Shown piece after piece: positions 26,351 to 35,549 of a DNA stretch of 64,000 nt. Position numbers and translations under genes: made by a program. The stretch is taken from contig CAJUII010000006.1 of the NCBI GenBank assembly GCA_910586405.1, positions 1-64,000 on the forward strand, given 5' to 3'. Below the pieces are notes generated by a model. It saw only the letters and a list, made by a program, of their open reading frames with translations. It was not told where the DNA came from and made no database searches. This DNA comes from an uncultured Lachnospiraceae bacterium (lineage in GTDB: Bacteria; Bacillota; Clostridia; Lachnospirales; Lachnospiraceae). Position 1 is the stretch's first letter; each line of letters starts with the position of its first letter.

Positions 26351-26497
26351 CTATTTGCTGGCATGCTCACAGCTCTGATTTCCAACTGTGCAGGATGTCT
26401 TGCACGCAGACTGACAAGATGTTTGGCACTCTCCGCATCCACCCTTTTTTACAGACTCTTTATAGTCCCTAGTCGTCAATGTCCTAATATGCTTCAT
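26351..26497 (-). CDS. scfA: SCIFF ribosomally synthesised precursor peptide
   Basis: A 48-aa ORF beginning MKHIRTLTTRDYKESVKKGG with six cysteines at residues 21, 24, 28, 32, 36 and 43 (CGECQTSC, then ACKTSC, then QSCEH). This is the Six-Cysteines-in-Forty-Five family, nearly universal in Clostridia and always next to its radical SAM maturase, as here. AAGGAGG lies 8 nt before the ATG at 26497. The biological role of mature SCIFF is still open; it is not a typical variable bacteriocin. Confidence 0.95.
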   Translation of the reverse strand: MKHIRTLTTRDYKESVKKGGCGECQTSCQSACKTSCTVGNQSCEHASK

Positions 26498-26545
26498 ACC
26501 GATTGCCTCCTTAAAATGTATTCTTAAAATTATTCAATCTACGAT

Positions 26546-26551
26546 AGTATA
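26546..26551 (-). promoter_or_regulatory. extended -10 promoter of scfA
   Basis: Minus strand TGGTATACT gives TGnTATACT (TATACT at 26551-26546), about 50 bp upstream of the scfA ATG. The -35 is poor. Confidence 0.55.
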
Positions 26552-26600
26552 CCACATATTTCTACATTCGAAAAGTGTTTTTTCTGATTTTTGGGATTTT

Positions 26601-27632
26601 TTACATCACCTTCTGCAAATAGGAGGTGGAGGCATATAAAACCTGATTGTTCAGCAGAACCCGTGACCAGCCGTTATTGCCAATTCCCGTGCGGAATATC
26701 ATATCCCCCGGATTAATAGGCACCACAATCGTATCCGGGCTGTCTGCGTTCGGCACTGTCCTCAAATTTACCGTCGAGGTGGCTGTCACAACCTCATTTA
26801 CATCCAGATACTGCACATTTGCCGCATTCTCAGCGCTCACAACAGGTGCACCACTCGGGTCCTTTGCCTCTGCGATTCCATCATAATTAAAATAAGCAAC
26901 GTTCATGTCAACATTGCCGGCAATCCCTGGTATCGCCGCCTTGCTTGTATACTGCCACATCGCATGTACGCCTGCATAGCTGCTCGCCGGCGTGATCGGG
27001 AACGGCTGCGCGGGATACTGCGACACCCATACTTTATACTTGTTCAGAATATTCATATCCCAGTCCTTGCTGTCTGTCATCTCATTTCTGGACGCATAAA
27101 ACATAGGTGTATAGCCTCTTGCCGCGATGGTGTCAAGAAACTTGACTGCCAGTGCTGTCCGAACTTCTTTTCCAAGCAAATACTGTCGGCTCGTTGTATT
27201 GCGAAAACCTTCACAGTCATATGCCACCGGAAAGGTAATTTTATATTTGTCGATCAGATTTGCTGTAAAAAGTGCCTCCTCAACTGCCTCTGCCTCATTT
27301 ACTGCGGCGGAGAAAAAGTATGCGCCCACCTTCAGACCGACTCTCTGTGCCTCCTGCAAATTATATCTCGCATAGGGATCTTCATTCAAGATTCCGGTCG
27401 TCTGCGTGCGATACCCTACACGGATGATCGCAAACTGTACCCCGGAAGCCGCTACCTGATTCCAGTCAATCACGCCCTGATAGCGAGAGACATCAATTCC
27501 CAATGCTGCCTGTGCCACTTCGTTTGGCGCCGCCTGCACAGTCAGCTTGGGCGCTGCCACGGATATCAATATGATCAATGCCATCAAAAGTGCCTTACAT
27601 CTCACTGTTTTCCTATGTACCATAAACTTCAT
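26601..27632 (-). CDS. secreted GH25 lysozyme with C-terminal SH3-like domain
   Basis: Exported muramidase that cleaves the glycan strand of peptidoglycan. Signal peptide at residues 1-34 ending in VQAAP; GH25 barrel from GIDVSRYQGVIDW (catalytic-region Asp about 47), through VAYDCEGF with the D-x-E pair, to MWQYTSKAAIPGIAGNVDMN. The last ~65 residues (VNLRTVPNADSPDTIVVPINPGD) form an SH3b-like cell-wall-binding domain. GGAGAAAGG precedes the ATG. It is preceded by the TIGR04086 gene and followed by scfA in the same direction, without a clear terminator. Confidence 0.95.
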   Translation of the reverse strand: MKFMVHRKTVRCKALLMALIILISVAAPKLTVQAAPNEVAQAALGIDVSRYQGVIDWNQVAASGVQFAIIRVGYRTQTTGILNEDPYARYNLQEAQRVGLKVGAYFFSAAVNEAEAVEEALFTANLIDKYKITFPVAYDCEGFRNTTSRQYLLGKEVRTALAVKFLDTIAARGYTPMFYASRNEMTDSKDWDMNILNKYKVWVSQYPAQPFPITPASSYAGVHAMWQYTSKAAIPGIAGNVDMNVAYFNYDGIAEAKDPSGAPVVSAENAANVQYLDVNEVVTATSTVNLRTVPNADSPDTIVVPINPGDMIFRTGIGNNGWSRVLLNNQVLYASTSYLQKVM

Positions 27633-27765
27633 AAATGCCTTTCTCCTCTTCCTTTCTATGTTATAAGCAATACAAATAGTTCCTTTGCCAGTATAACATA
27701 TTTCGACAAAAAAGAAAGTATTTTTACAAAATTCATTGTTCCAGTATCTGTAAAGTACGTATGTG

Positions 27766-28137
27766 CTATCCCATCATTCCGCCCAGCATCCCACTGCCAA
27801 GGCAGATCAACAATGTCGTGATGACGGTGTTGCTGATTGGCACAAAGCCTGGATCTGACACAGCAGACACTGCACATATGATCACAAAATACGCCGCGCC
27901 AGCTAACATTCCCCATATAAATCTGCGGCTCGATGCCCCCTTGGAGAAAAAGAGCCCTGCCAACAGAGAGGAGATACAGTAGATTACGATAATACTGATG
28001 TCCACTACATTCTCTCCAATCGAAAACTTGTACAGCAATCCTGCCACGATAAGGAGCAAGATTCCCGTAATCAGATAAGCAGCCATCAGGCATTTTAGCA
28101 GCGCCACAAGTCGCTCTGTGGCAAATACATTTTTCAC
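27766..28137 (-). CDS. TIGR04086 family membrane protein
   Basis: A 123-aa membrane protein with four hydrophobic helices (about 15-37, 45-65, 73-92 and 100-122, Gly-rich at the end: GSGMLGGMMG). Length and layout match TIGR04086, a small Clostridia/Bacilli family of unknown function. The GTG at 28137 follows GGAGG by 9 nt. In several Firmicutes this family lies near SCIFF or secDF genes, as it does here; I treat that as suggestive only. Confidence 0.82.
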   Translation of the reverse strand: MKNVFATERLVALLKCLMAAYLITGILLLIVAGLLYKFSIGENVVDISIIVIYCISSLLAGLFFSKGASSRRFIWGMLAGAAYFVIICAVSAVSDPGFVPISNTVITTLLICLGSGMLGGMMG

Positions 28138-28167
28138 AATATCCTACCTCCAATTTTTAATAAAATC

Positions 28168-28196
28168 TTGTATTATTTCACTAACACTGTTATAAT
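28168..28196 (+). promoter_or_regulatory. sigma-A promoter of the CNNM/CorC gene
   Basis: TTGTAT (28168-28173), 17-bp spacer ending TGT, TATAAT (28191-28196), extended -10. Confidence 0.75.
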
Positions 28197-28247
28197 CTAT
28201 GCTGATACGTATAAAAATATGCAATTGCAAAAAGGAGTGATTTTGTT

Positions 28248-29561
28248 TTGGATACCCCTGGTGTCATACAACTCGTAATTCTTGTCGTACTTATTATTTT
28301 GTCAGCTTTTTTCTCATCTGCTGAGACGGCCCTCACCACCATAAGCAATGTCAAGGTGCGTGCCATGGTCGATGAAAATCCGACTGGAAGGGTGCTCACG
28401 CTTCAAAAGATTCTTGACAACAGAAGCAAACTGATCAGCGCGATACTGATTGGTAACAATGTCGTAAATATCAGTGCTTCCTCCCTTATGACCTCACTGG
28501 TCATACGCCTATGGGGAAATGCCGCTGTCGGCATCGGCACTGGCGTACTGACACTGTTGGTTTTGATCTTCGGTGAAATTGTCCCCAAAACCTGGGCGAT
28601 GTGCAACAATGAAAAGCTCTCCCTCGCCTATGCGCGGGCGATCTATCTGCTGATGATGCTGTTGACGCCTGTCATCTTCATCATCGACAAAATCTCAGGA
28701 CTTTTCCTTGGCTTCCTCCACATTGACCCGTCAGCCCGTGTCACAATGACAGAGACAGAGCTGAAAACATATGTGGATGTCAGCCACGAGGACGGTGTGA
28801 TCGAGCAGGAGGAGAAAAAGCTTATCTACAATGTATTCGAGTTTGGTGACTCTGTTGCTAAAGACATTATGATTCCCCGCATTGACATGACTACAATCGA
28901 TGTCAATGCATCCTATGAGGAGTTGTTGACCCTGTTTCGCGAGTCCATGTATTCGCGCATTCCCGTCTACGAGAATGACATTGATAATATGCTTGGAATC
29001 GTGATCGTAAAAGATCTTCTCATGGTGGAAAACAAGGAAAATTTCAAGATACGCGATATTCTAAGAGAAGGCTATTACACCTATGAATTCAAAAAAACAG
29101 CGGATTTGCTGCTGGAGATGCGTCTGCTCACGACCAATGTCGCACTGGTTTTAAATGAGTACGGCGCTACCGTGGGCATGATCACGGTGGAGGATCTTCT
29201 GGAAGAAATTGTCGGTGAGATTCGCGACGAGTACGACGCCGATGAGGCAGAGCTCTTCAAGAAAACTGCTGAGAATGAATACGAAGTTGGCGGCAGCTTA
29301 AAGCTTGACGATATCAACGATGTTCTCGAGACGAAATTTGACTCCGAAGACTATGACTCGATCGGCGGTATCATGATCGAGCTGTTAGACCGTTTCCCGT
29401 CAGAAGGAGAGTCTGTGATCACGGCGGACAACATCAAGCTGACCGCCAAAAAGGTAGATAACAACCGCATTGAGACTGTGACCATCCTTCTGCCTGAGAC
29501 CAAATCAGATATGGAGGAGGACACCGCGGAGCTACACATAGAATCACATGAAACCGAGTAG
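28248..29561 (+). CDS. CNNM/HlyC-CorC family protein (hemolysin-like)
   Basis: A 437-aa membrane protein: DUF21/CNNM domain with about four helices (1-180; AFFSSAETALTTIS, GNNVVNISAS, IFGEIVPKTWA), a pair of CBS domains (IMIPRIDMTTIDVNASYEEL, SRIPVYENDIDNMLGIVIVKDLL, GATVGMITVEDLLEEIVGEI) and a C-terminal CorC_HlyC domain. The family is linked to magnesium or cobalt efflux and in some species to acid or salt tolerance; 'hemolysin' is historical. It starts at TTG 28248 with AAAGGAGTGA placed correctly upstream and with no ATG alternative. Monocistronic. Confidence 0.94.
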   Translation: MDTPGVIQLVILVVLIILSAFFSSAETALTTISNVKVRAMVDENPTGRVLTLQKILDNRSKLISAILIGNNVVNISASSLMTSLVIRLWGNAAVGIGTGVLTLLVLIFGEIVPKTWAMCNNEKLSLAYARAIYLLMMLLTPVIFIIDKISGLFLGFLHIDPSARVTMTETELKTYVDVSHEDGVIEQEEKKLIYNVFEFGDSVAKDIMIPRIDMTTIDVNASYEELLTLFRESMYSRIPVYENDIDNMLGIVIVKDLLMVENKENFKIRDILREGYYTYEFKKTADLLLEMRLLTTNVALVLNEYGATVGMITVEDLLEEIVGEIRDEYDADEAELFKKTAENEYEVGGSLKLDDINDVLETKFDSEDYDSIGGIMIELLDRFPSEGESVITADNIKLTAKKVDNNRIETVTILLPETKSDMEEDTAELHIESHETE

Positions 29562-29576
29562 GCTTTGTGTGACCGC

Positions 29577-29613
29577 AATATAAAAGAGCAGGCACTGCCT
29601 GCTCTTTTATATT
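29577..29613. terminator. bidirectional terminator
   Basis: AATATAAAAGAGCAGGC pairs with GCCTGCTCTTTTATATT with an ACT loop, flanked by A/T tracts. It lies between the convergent CNNM gene and the CNB-like gene. Confidence 0.92.
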
Positions 29614-29617
29614 ATTA

Positions 29618-31939
29618 TTACATATCTGCATAAAACTTATACGTACTCATCATCTCATCAGGAATTTCCTGTGTCACCTTCTGCAATGACTTGATCTTAA
29701 GCTCAAATTCCTGCTTCTTCTTCTGGGCATTCCGAAAGCTTCTCGCCTGCGCTGCCTCATAGGGTCTCTGCGCATTCAGCTTCATTCGAATCTCCTTCTC
29801 AAACGGACAGTATGTCGCAAGAATCTCCCTTGCCACCTTGTTCATCTTCATGGAGCCGTTTGCTTCATTTTTGATCCATGCCTCATAATCCAGAAGGAAG
29901 GTCTCTCTCGAATTATTTCTAGCCTTTTGAATCTGCAATTTTACCTTATCGCGCGCATCATCGGATAAATCTCTGTTCTTTCTATAAAACTGGATATAGT
30001 CCATATATTCCGAAGTAAGCGACTTGACTTTGACATCATTCCATGCCATTCCCTGTATACAACGGCAAAGCTCCCAGCGGAAGCGCCCGAACATCTTTAC
30101 CATCAATTCATCGATGTTAGAACTTGTCATAATCGGGAAACAGAAACGTCCCGGTGTCCCCTTATTTTTACCGCCAATCTCCTGCCACATAGAAGCATTC
30201 GTTCCAAACAGCGGGAACAGAATCACATCAGGATACACATTTTTCATTACTGTCTCATTGACAATCTTGTACTCTGCGTTGGAGTAAATCACTTCCCTAT
30301 AGAATGCCGAATAATCCAGCTTCACTAGACGCTCTACACTCTCGTTGATCTTCTTTTTGGTGACAAGAAGCTTATCCAGATAACCAAATATTGCATCTTT
30401 GTATAAAATCGGCATATAGGAGGACGGCTGTCCGTACAACGTGCGGGAATTGCTCATCTGCATGTTCATAATCTCATACTCCACACGCCGATTCATATCG
30501 TTCAGCAGAATCTTCTGCTCCTTCTCCGTAATCTCTCCCTGCTTTTTGAGAGACCGCAGATTCTCCACATAATCTTCATCAAACTCACTCTTAGAAGGAT
30601 CTCGTTTGCCATCATGAATCATGTCAAGCCATTCCATCATGGTGACTACCTTGCAGGGACCTTGGTTTTCCTCAGGCTCTATACTGCACAGAAACCGCAG
30701 ATGTTCCTCATCCAGCAGACGCTCATCTAACATGCCAAAGTTCATAAACAGCTCCACTGCCTTGGGCGGATGTATCAATCCCTCCTTTATCTTGCGATAA
30801 CAGCACAAATATAGCTTGAACACCAAAGGCGTGATTGTCTTTTTGGCCTTCTTTGTATCGTCATCCACCGACATTCTATCCGGTGCCTTCACCAGATATT
30901 CCACATTATTTTTGAGCTTCAATGCATCCTCGTCATTGAAGGAAGATGCAAACTTAAGAATCTGTTCCATGGCCCCCTGTAAGGACTCCATATCCCGCTT
31001 GAGATCTGCCTCACGCTCCTCCTGGGAGCGCTCATCCACCACTGCCTTTTCTGATACCAAACCATCCATTTTGCGTTTCAATAAATCCATATCAAAAATC
31101 GGTGCATTTTGGGTCTGGCTCTCCAGCTCTTTATGCTGGAAAACAAATTCATCCACAATTCCACTCAGCAGGATATGGATTTCGTTCGGAATATCATTCT
31201 TTTCTTTGATGGCATGTGTCTTATCACAAATGTGGTCAAACAGATTATTTCGAGGTCGCAAGCACATTACACCCATCAGATTTTTAATGTAATCAACGAT
31301 TTCAGCACAATCCTCAAGCAGTGATGTCACAAGCCCCATAATCTCATCTACCTGAAAAAATGCCATCTTCTCACTGTATGAAAAGTAACTTTTATTCGCA
31401 CTTAAGGGAATCTTTGCGCCCTCCTCATAATATTCAATCTTATGCTCATTGACTGCCTGTGTATCCTCATATGGCTGTAGCTGCTCTAATTCTTCAATTC
31501 CAGTTGCAGGAACGCCAAACTCTGTGCAGATTCCTTTATACTCTTCATAACTTCTCTGCAAAAATGAACACAACCGTTCAGCACGTTCGAGATAACTAGA
31601 CTTAATTCGATATAATTCAACCGCCGTTTTAAACTGTGATGACACCATAATTGCACGATAGTCTGCATTTTTGGCAATGATATTTCGAATTGATGCCTCT
31701 CCCTGTACTGGAAGTGCGTAGACTACAGAATCCTCCATTGCAGTGTAAGTAGCGCTGTATACCTGACTTTCCAATGAATTTAAGGCCAAGTAGCTTCCCT
31801 GTGATTTTACGAGTCTGATATTCTCTCCTTGCATGATCACCTTTCCAGAGAGGACTATTCCAATCTGAGTCAGCGCATCTCCCTCCTTAAAGATTATCTC
31901 ATCTTTACTCACCATATTTTTTCCATTCGTCTTTAGCAT
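29618..31939 (-). CDS. large unrecognised protein with cyclic-nucleotide-binding-like N-terminus
   Basis: A 773-aa soluble protein. Residues about 10-90 look like a cNMP-binding (CRP-type) beta barrel: DEIIFKEGDALTQIGIVLSGKVIM, then YSATYTAMEDSVVYALPV. The phosphate-binding GE(x)nRxA element of true cAMP binders is missing, so nucleotide binding is doubtful. There is no C-terminal helix-turn-helix. The other ~680 residues are helical and mixed-charge with Cys-Tyr and Trp-rich patches (GMAWNDVKVKSL, FGRFRWELCRCIQ), no membrane segment and no motif I can name. The start at 31939 has GGAGGGG upstream. It follows the PPTase gene by 53 bp and ends at a strong terminator, so it is the last gene of the mcp-pptase-CNB unit. 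Confidence 0.75.
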   Translation of the reverse strand: MLKTNGKNMVSKDEIIFKEGDALTQIGIVLSGKVIMQGENIRLVKSQGSYLALNSLESQVYSATYTAMEDSVVYALPVQGEASIRNIIAKNADYRAIMVSSQFKTAVELYRIKSSYLERAERLCSFLQRSYEEYKGICTEFGVPATGIEELEQLQPYEDTQAVNEHKIEYYEEGAKIPLSANKSYFSYSEKMAFFQVDEIMGLVTSLLEDCAEIVDYIKNLMGVMCLRPRNNLFDHICDKTHAIKEKNDIPNEIHILLSGIVDEFVFQHKELESQTQNAPIFDMDLLKRKMDGLVSEKAVVDERSQEEREADLKRDMESLQGAMEQILKFASSFNDEDALKLKNNVEYLVKAPDRMSVDDDTKKAKKTITPLVFKLYLCCYRKIKEGLIHPPKAVELFMNFGMLDERLLDEEHLRFLCSIEPEENQGPCKVVTMMEWLDMIHDGKRDPSKSEFDEDYVENLRSLKKQGEITEKEQKILLNDMNRRVEYEIMNMQMSNSRTLYGQPSSYMPILYKDAIFGYLDKLLVTKKKINESVERLVKLDYSAFYREVIYSNAEYKIVNETVMKNVYPDVILFPLFGTNASMWQEIGGKNKGTPGRFCFPIMTSSNIDELMVKMFGRFRWELCRCIQGMAWNDVKVKSLTSEYMDYIQFYRKNRDLSDDARDKVKLQIQKARNNSRETFLLDYEAWIKNEANGSMKMNKVAREILATYCPFEKEIRMKLNAQRPYEAAQARSFRNAQKKKQEFELKIKSLQKVTQEIPDEMMSTYKFYADM

Positions 31940-31992
31940 CTGTGTCCCCTCCATATTACTATTTTATATCTCGATATCCCAGTGAACTTCCA

Positions 31993-32661
31993 TCATACAA
32001 GTGTTATTTGTTCCGGCTGATCAGGGAAATTTCCAGCATCACTGCAAACACAAATCATATAACCTTCCAGTGCCTTATACTGTCTTATATCAATCTTACA
32101 TTTCGTATCCTGGTCGTATATGGAACGATAATCCCAGGCAGTCACATACTGGCTGATTCCAGCCCCAATACCTCTTCCGCTTAACTTCACTGCACTTTCC
32201 TTTGCTGTCCACATCCTGTAAAATTCTTCTGTCTGTCTATCTGGATCAGTCTCCCCCAACGCAAGGAGCCTGTTATATTCGTCCTCATGATAAAATCTCT
32301 TTGCCAGAGAAATCTTCCAAGGTCTTATCTCCTGTATATCCACTCCCACAGGTTTCCTATCCACCGCACAAATGACCCAGTCTCCTGAGTGGGACAAACT
32401 ATATTGAAATCCTTCATACCCCTTTATGTACGGCTTCCCATAGATATCTTTCTTCATTTTTGTCTGCTGCCATGCCGCCGCATCATAACCATTCTGTAAA
32501 AACGCATAGCGCAACAAAAGTCCCGCAAAAATACTTCGCTCCCGTTCTTTGGTGTTTTTCATTACAGTTACCCGCTGAAGCCTGTCACTATCAAGCAGTA
32601 AACACAGTTGTTCCTCCTCTGCTGTCTGAATCCTACAAGTTTTTGCTACATATAATTTCAT
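31993..32661 (-). CDS. 4'-phosphopantetheinyl transferase, Sfp type
   Basis: Transfers phosphopantetheine from CoA to carrier proteins. The 222-aa protein has the Sfp signature: YSLSHSGDWVICAV, VGVDIQEI (Mg-binding Asp), and WTAKESAVKLSGRGIG with the catalytic Glu/Lys. Sfp-type enzymes usually serve NRPS/PKS or other secondary carrier proteins, with AcpS doing fatty acid ACP. No carrier protein or synthase gene is in the window, so its target is unknown. It sits between a chemoreceptor and the CNB-like gene. Confidence 0.92.
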   Translation of the reverse strand: MKLYVAKTCRIQTAEEEQLCLLLDSDRLQRVTVMKNTKERERSIFAGLLLRYAFLQNGYDAAAWQQTKMKKDIYGKPYIKGYEGFQYSLSHSGDWVICAVDRKPVGVDIQEIRPWKISLAKRFYHEDEYNRLLALGETDPDRQTEEFYRMWTAKESAVKLSGRGIGAGISQYVTAWDYRSIYDQDTKCKIDIRQYKALEGYMICVCSDAGNFPDQPEQITLV

Positions 32662-32677
32662 TTTTCCTCTGAAACAC

Positions 32678-32702
32678 TACCCCGGCAACGAGTGCCGGGG
32701 TA
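32678..32702 (-). terminator. GC-rich hairpin between the chemoreceptor and PPTase genes
   Basis: TACCCCGGCA (32678-32687) pairs with TGCCGGGGTA (32693-32702). On the minus strand only a short TGTTTC follows, so termination is likely partial. It lies 10-20 bp before the PPTase SD. Confidence 0.55.
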
Positions 32703-32724
32703 AAATAGAATACCTTATTTTGTC

Positions 32725-34503
32725 TTAATATTTGCCAAAATCCGAATCCAGTGAGATAATACTCTCATTATCAACATAATCACTGCTATCAGACGACATC
32801 GAATCAAAATCAGAGTTTCTGCCTTTTCCAGCAAGGAGTTTGTACTTGCCAACTGCATTTTGAAGCTGTCCTGCAAGGCTGGAAAGCTCTGCACTTGCAG
32901 CCGCACACTGTTCAGAAGTTGCTGAGTTTGTCTGTACAACATCTGCAATCTGTGTAATACCTGCATTGACCTGTCCAACAGAGCTTGCCTGATTTACAGA
33001 CGCCTCTGCGATATTGCTCACGATAGATGCAATATTTTCAACAGATTCTAAGATTTCCTCAAGCGCTGCTGCGGTTTCTACCGCAAGTTTCGAACCAACC
33101 TCTACTTTCTTGATAGAATCCTCGATCATCACAGCAGAGTCCTTTGCCGCCTCAGCGGACTTGTTTGCAAGGCTTCGAACTTCATCTGCAACCACTGCGA
33201 AGCCTTTGCCATGTACACCCGCGCGGGCAGCTTCCACAGAAGCATTCAGTGCAAGAATATTGGTCTGGAAGGAAATATCGTCGATGACCTTCATGATCTT
33301 TGAGATATTCTCTGAGGACTCATTGATATCCTGCATCGCTGCAATCATCTGCTTCATCTGCTCATTGCCGCGGATTGCGCCGTCTTTTGTATTCTGTACA
33401 AGCTCATTTGCCTTGTTTGCATCATCTGCATTGACTTTGGCGCCATTTGCAATCTCCTCGATGGAAACTGTAATCTCCTCGATGGCGCTTGCCTGCTGTG
33501 TCGTACCCTGTGCCAGCGAGTTGCTCGCGCTTGCGACTTCGTTTGCGCCTGATGTCATTCTTGCAGCCGCATCACGGATTGTAGACAGGTTTCTGTTGTT
33601 GTCACGAAGCATCTTCACGATTGCTGTACCGAGTGTGTCATCGTCACTTGCCTTCTTGTAAGTTGCTGTCAGATCACCCTCTGCAACCTGCTCTGTAATA
33701 TGCACCTGCTCTCCGATTGTCTTGATCATCATTTTAAAATCTTCTGCCAGATCGCCAAGCTCGTCATTGGTTGTTCTATTGATGTGGACATTGATATCAC
33801 CCTTTGCCATTTTCTTAGCAACTTCTGAGAGTGCATTGAGCGGATACTGGATCCTTCTCTTTGTCACAACAGTTGCAAAGAAGATACAGAGGATATAGAT
33901 CAAAACCGCTATCGCAACGATAAAGGTCTGTCTGTGAGAAATATAGTCTTTAATTGTTTCTCTGTCCTTTGTCGCGCAGATCATTCCGACAATCTTATTC
34001 GTGGAGTCTGTAACCGGAACATAGAATCCATAATAGAGATTTCCGTCAATCACGAAATCATCCCTGTGATACGTATTTCCTGCGTTTAAAACTTCTGCTG
34101 CAGCCTTCGCGTCTGCTTTGGTGCCGACAATAGGATTTCCCTGCGCGTCCTTGATGGTTGTCGCACGCCGAACGTCGCCAAAGAATAAAGTAATCTGCGC
34201 TTCGTTTGCCGCCGCATAATTGTCAACCAGCGCACCCATCTCCTGAGAGAGATTTACATCACCTTTATATAAATCATCCCCCTGCATGGAGTATTCTCCC
34301 GACGACACTCCGTCAAGAGCAAGCATCGTACCTCTTGCCAGTGCTTCCAGCGTCTTAAAGGTCTCGGATTCCATACCCTGCCTGAGCGTCAGTGTTGAAA
34401 CTGTTACAATAACAATGCACGCCATCATCATTGGCAGCGATACCAGTGAAATCACCAGCCATTTAATACTAAATCTGCGATCCGTTTTGTTTTGTTCGTT
34501 CAT
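32725..34503 (-). CDS. methyl-accepting chemotaxis protein
   Basis: Transmembrane chemoreceptor (592 aa). TM1 at about 13-35, an extracellular single-Cache-like sensor (about 36-185; [40 protein letters not shown]), TM2 at about 195-220, HAMP (221-275), then the long cytoplasmic hairpin with the conserved tip [36 protein letters not shown]. The ATG at 34503 follows AAAGGAAG. The C-terminus is Ser/Asp-rich with no CheR pentapeptide. No other chemotaxis or flagellar gene is in the window; ligand unknown. Confidence 0.95.
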   Translation of the reverse strand: MNEQNKTDRRFSIKWLVISLVSLPMMMACIVIVTVSTLTLRQGMESETFKTLEALARGTMLALDGVSSGEYSMQGDDLYKGDVNLSQEMGALVDNYAAANEAQITLFFGDVRRATTIKDAQGNPIVGTKADAKAAAEVLNAGNTYHRDDFVIDGNLYYGFYVPVTDSTNKIVGMICATKDRETIKDYISHRQTFIVAIAVLIYILCIFFATVVTKRRIQYPLNALSEVAKKMAKGDINVHINRTTNDELGDLAEDFKMMIKTIGEQVHITEQVAEGDLTATYKKASDDDTLGTAIVKMLRDNNRNLSTIRDAAARMTSGANEVASASNSLAQGTTQQASAIEEITVSIEEIANGAKVNADDANKANELVQNTKDGAIRGNEQMKQMIAAMQDINESSENISKIMKVIDDISFQTNILALNASVEAARAGVHGKGFAVVADEVRSLANKSAEAAKDSAVMIEDSIKKVEVGSKLAVETAAALEEILESVENIASIVSNIAEASVNQASSVGQVNAGITQIADVVQTNSATSEQCAAASAELSSLAGQLQNAVGKYKLLAGKGRNSDFDSMSSDSSDYVDNESIISLDSDFGKY

Positions 34504-34592
34504 AAGTAACTTCCTTTCACACAATAGTCTATTAATATTTTTAAAGGCAGCCGTTGAGAATTTTTCTAAACTGCCCCAACTGCTTAATCTCT

Positions 34593-34621
34593 ATTTTAAA
34601 TTGTTTCTCCGATTAAGTCAA
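34593..34621 (-). promoter_or_regulatory. sigma-A promoter of the chemoreceptor operon
   Basis: Minus strand TTGACT (34621-34616), 17-bp spacer, TAAAAT (34598-34593). It is not a sigma-28 (flagellar) type promoter. The leader would be about 85 nt. Confidence 0.75.
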
Positions 34622-34675
34622 TAGTATATATTGTCCGCAAGTTACTTTTTTTACTGGAAGGTTCCTTCTAAACGT

Positions 34676-35458
34676 TTAAAAGGCCAAATATTTTTTCATA
34701 GTACGCAGTGCATTCTTTTCCAGACGGGACACCTGCGCCTGAGAAATGCCGATATATTCGGCAACTTCCATCTGCGTCTTTCCCTCAAAAAACCGCAGAT
34801 GAATAATTTCATACTCCCTCTCCTCGAGTCTTTTCATCGCCTCACTTAGAGAAATATTCTCAACCCAGTTCTCCTCTTTGCATTTCTTATCGCTGATCTG
34901 GTCCATCACATAGAGGGTGTCGCCGCCTTCGGTATAGACTGGTTCATATAAGCTCATGGGATTCTGAATCGCGTCAAGGGCATAGACGATATCCTCCTTG
35001 GGAATGCCGATCTCCTCCGAAATCTCCATGATTGTCGGCTCGCGCAGATTTTTCTTGGTAAGATTTTCCTTTGCATAGATTGCTTTGTACGCCGTATCCT
35101 TGAGCGAGCGGCTCACGCGGATCGGGTTGCTGGAATCCCTAAGAAAGCGCCGGATTTCACCGATAATCATAGGAACTGCATAGGTTGAGAACTTCACGTC
35201 AAGGCTGGAATCAAAATTATCGATTGCCTTGATGAGCCCGATACATCCGATCTGGAACAGATCATCGACATTTTCATTAGACTGTGAGAAGCGCTTAATC
35301 ACACTCAACACCAGTCTTAGATTGCCTCTGATATACTCCTCCCGCGCCTGCATATCGCCCTGCTCTATCTTCTCAAAGAGAGCCTGTTTCTCTTCATTTT
35401 TTAAAATGGGAAGCTTTGCCGTATTTACACCACATATTTCAACTTTTCCAAGTGCCAT
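34676..35458 (-). CDS. sigG: RNA polymerase sporulation sigma factor SigG
   Basis: Late forespore sigma factor. The 260-aa sequence starts MALGKVEICGVNTAKLP, close to the typical SigG N-terminus MxRxKVEICGVxTxxLP; it has region 2 (NLRLVLSVIKRF, DDLFQIGCIGLIKAIDNFD, FSTYAVPMIIGEIRRFLRD), region 3 (EPTIMEISEEIG) and region 4 helix-turn-helix (KTQMEVAEYIGISQAQVSRLEK). GGAGGAGGAAT precedes the ATG. It lies 91 bp after sigE; the gap probably holds its own sporulation promoter, which I could not assign with confidence. Confidence 0.97.
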   Translation of the reverse strand: MALGKVEICGVNTAKLPILKNEEKQALFEKIEQGDMQAREEYIRGNLRLVLSVIKRFSQSNENVDDLFQIGCIGLIKAIDNFDSSLDVKFSTYAVPMIIGEIRRFLRDSSNPIRVSRSLKDTAYKAIYAKENLTKKNLREPTIMEISEEIGIPKEDIVYALDAIQNPMSLYEPVYTEGGDTLYVMDQISDKKCKEENWVENISLSEAMKRLEEREYEIIHLRFFEGKTQMEVAEYIGISQAQVSRLEKNALRTMKKYLAF

Positions 35459-35549
35459 ATTTATTCCTCCTCCAATTTACTATGCCTTATAAACAAAACT
35501 CATCTATAGGACATATGTACAAGGATATAAATACGACTGTTATCCCAAT

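Noticed and set aside
26964..27821. 285-aa plus-strand frame opposite the GH25 gene
   Set aside because: Antisense to a gene with signal peptide and catalytic motifs; composition is Cys/His/Arg-rich and not protein-like.
27656..28153. 165-aa minus-strand frame overlapping the TIGR04086 gene
   Set aside because: Same DNA in another frame; the 123-aa frame has membrane helices and a proper SD, this one does not.
35459..35549. Possible sigma-F/sigma-G or sigma-E promoter before sigG
   Set aside because: Fragments such as GTATTTAT and CATATGT are present, but spacing and boxes do not match any sporulation consensus well enough to claim one.
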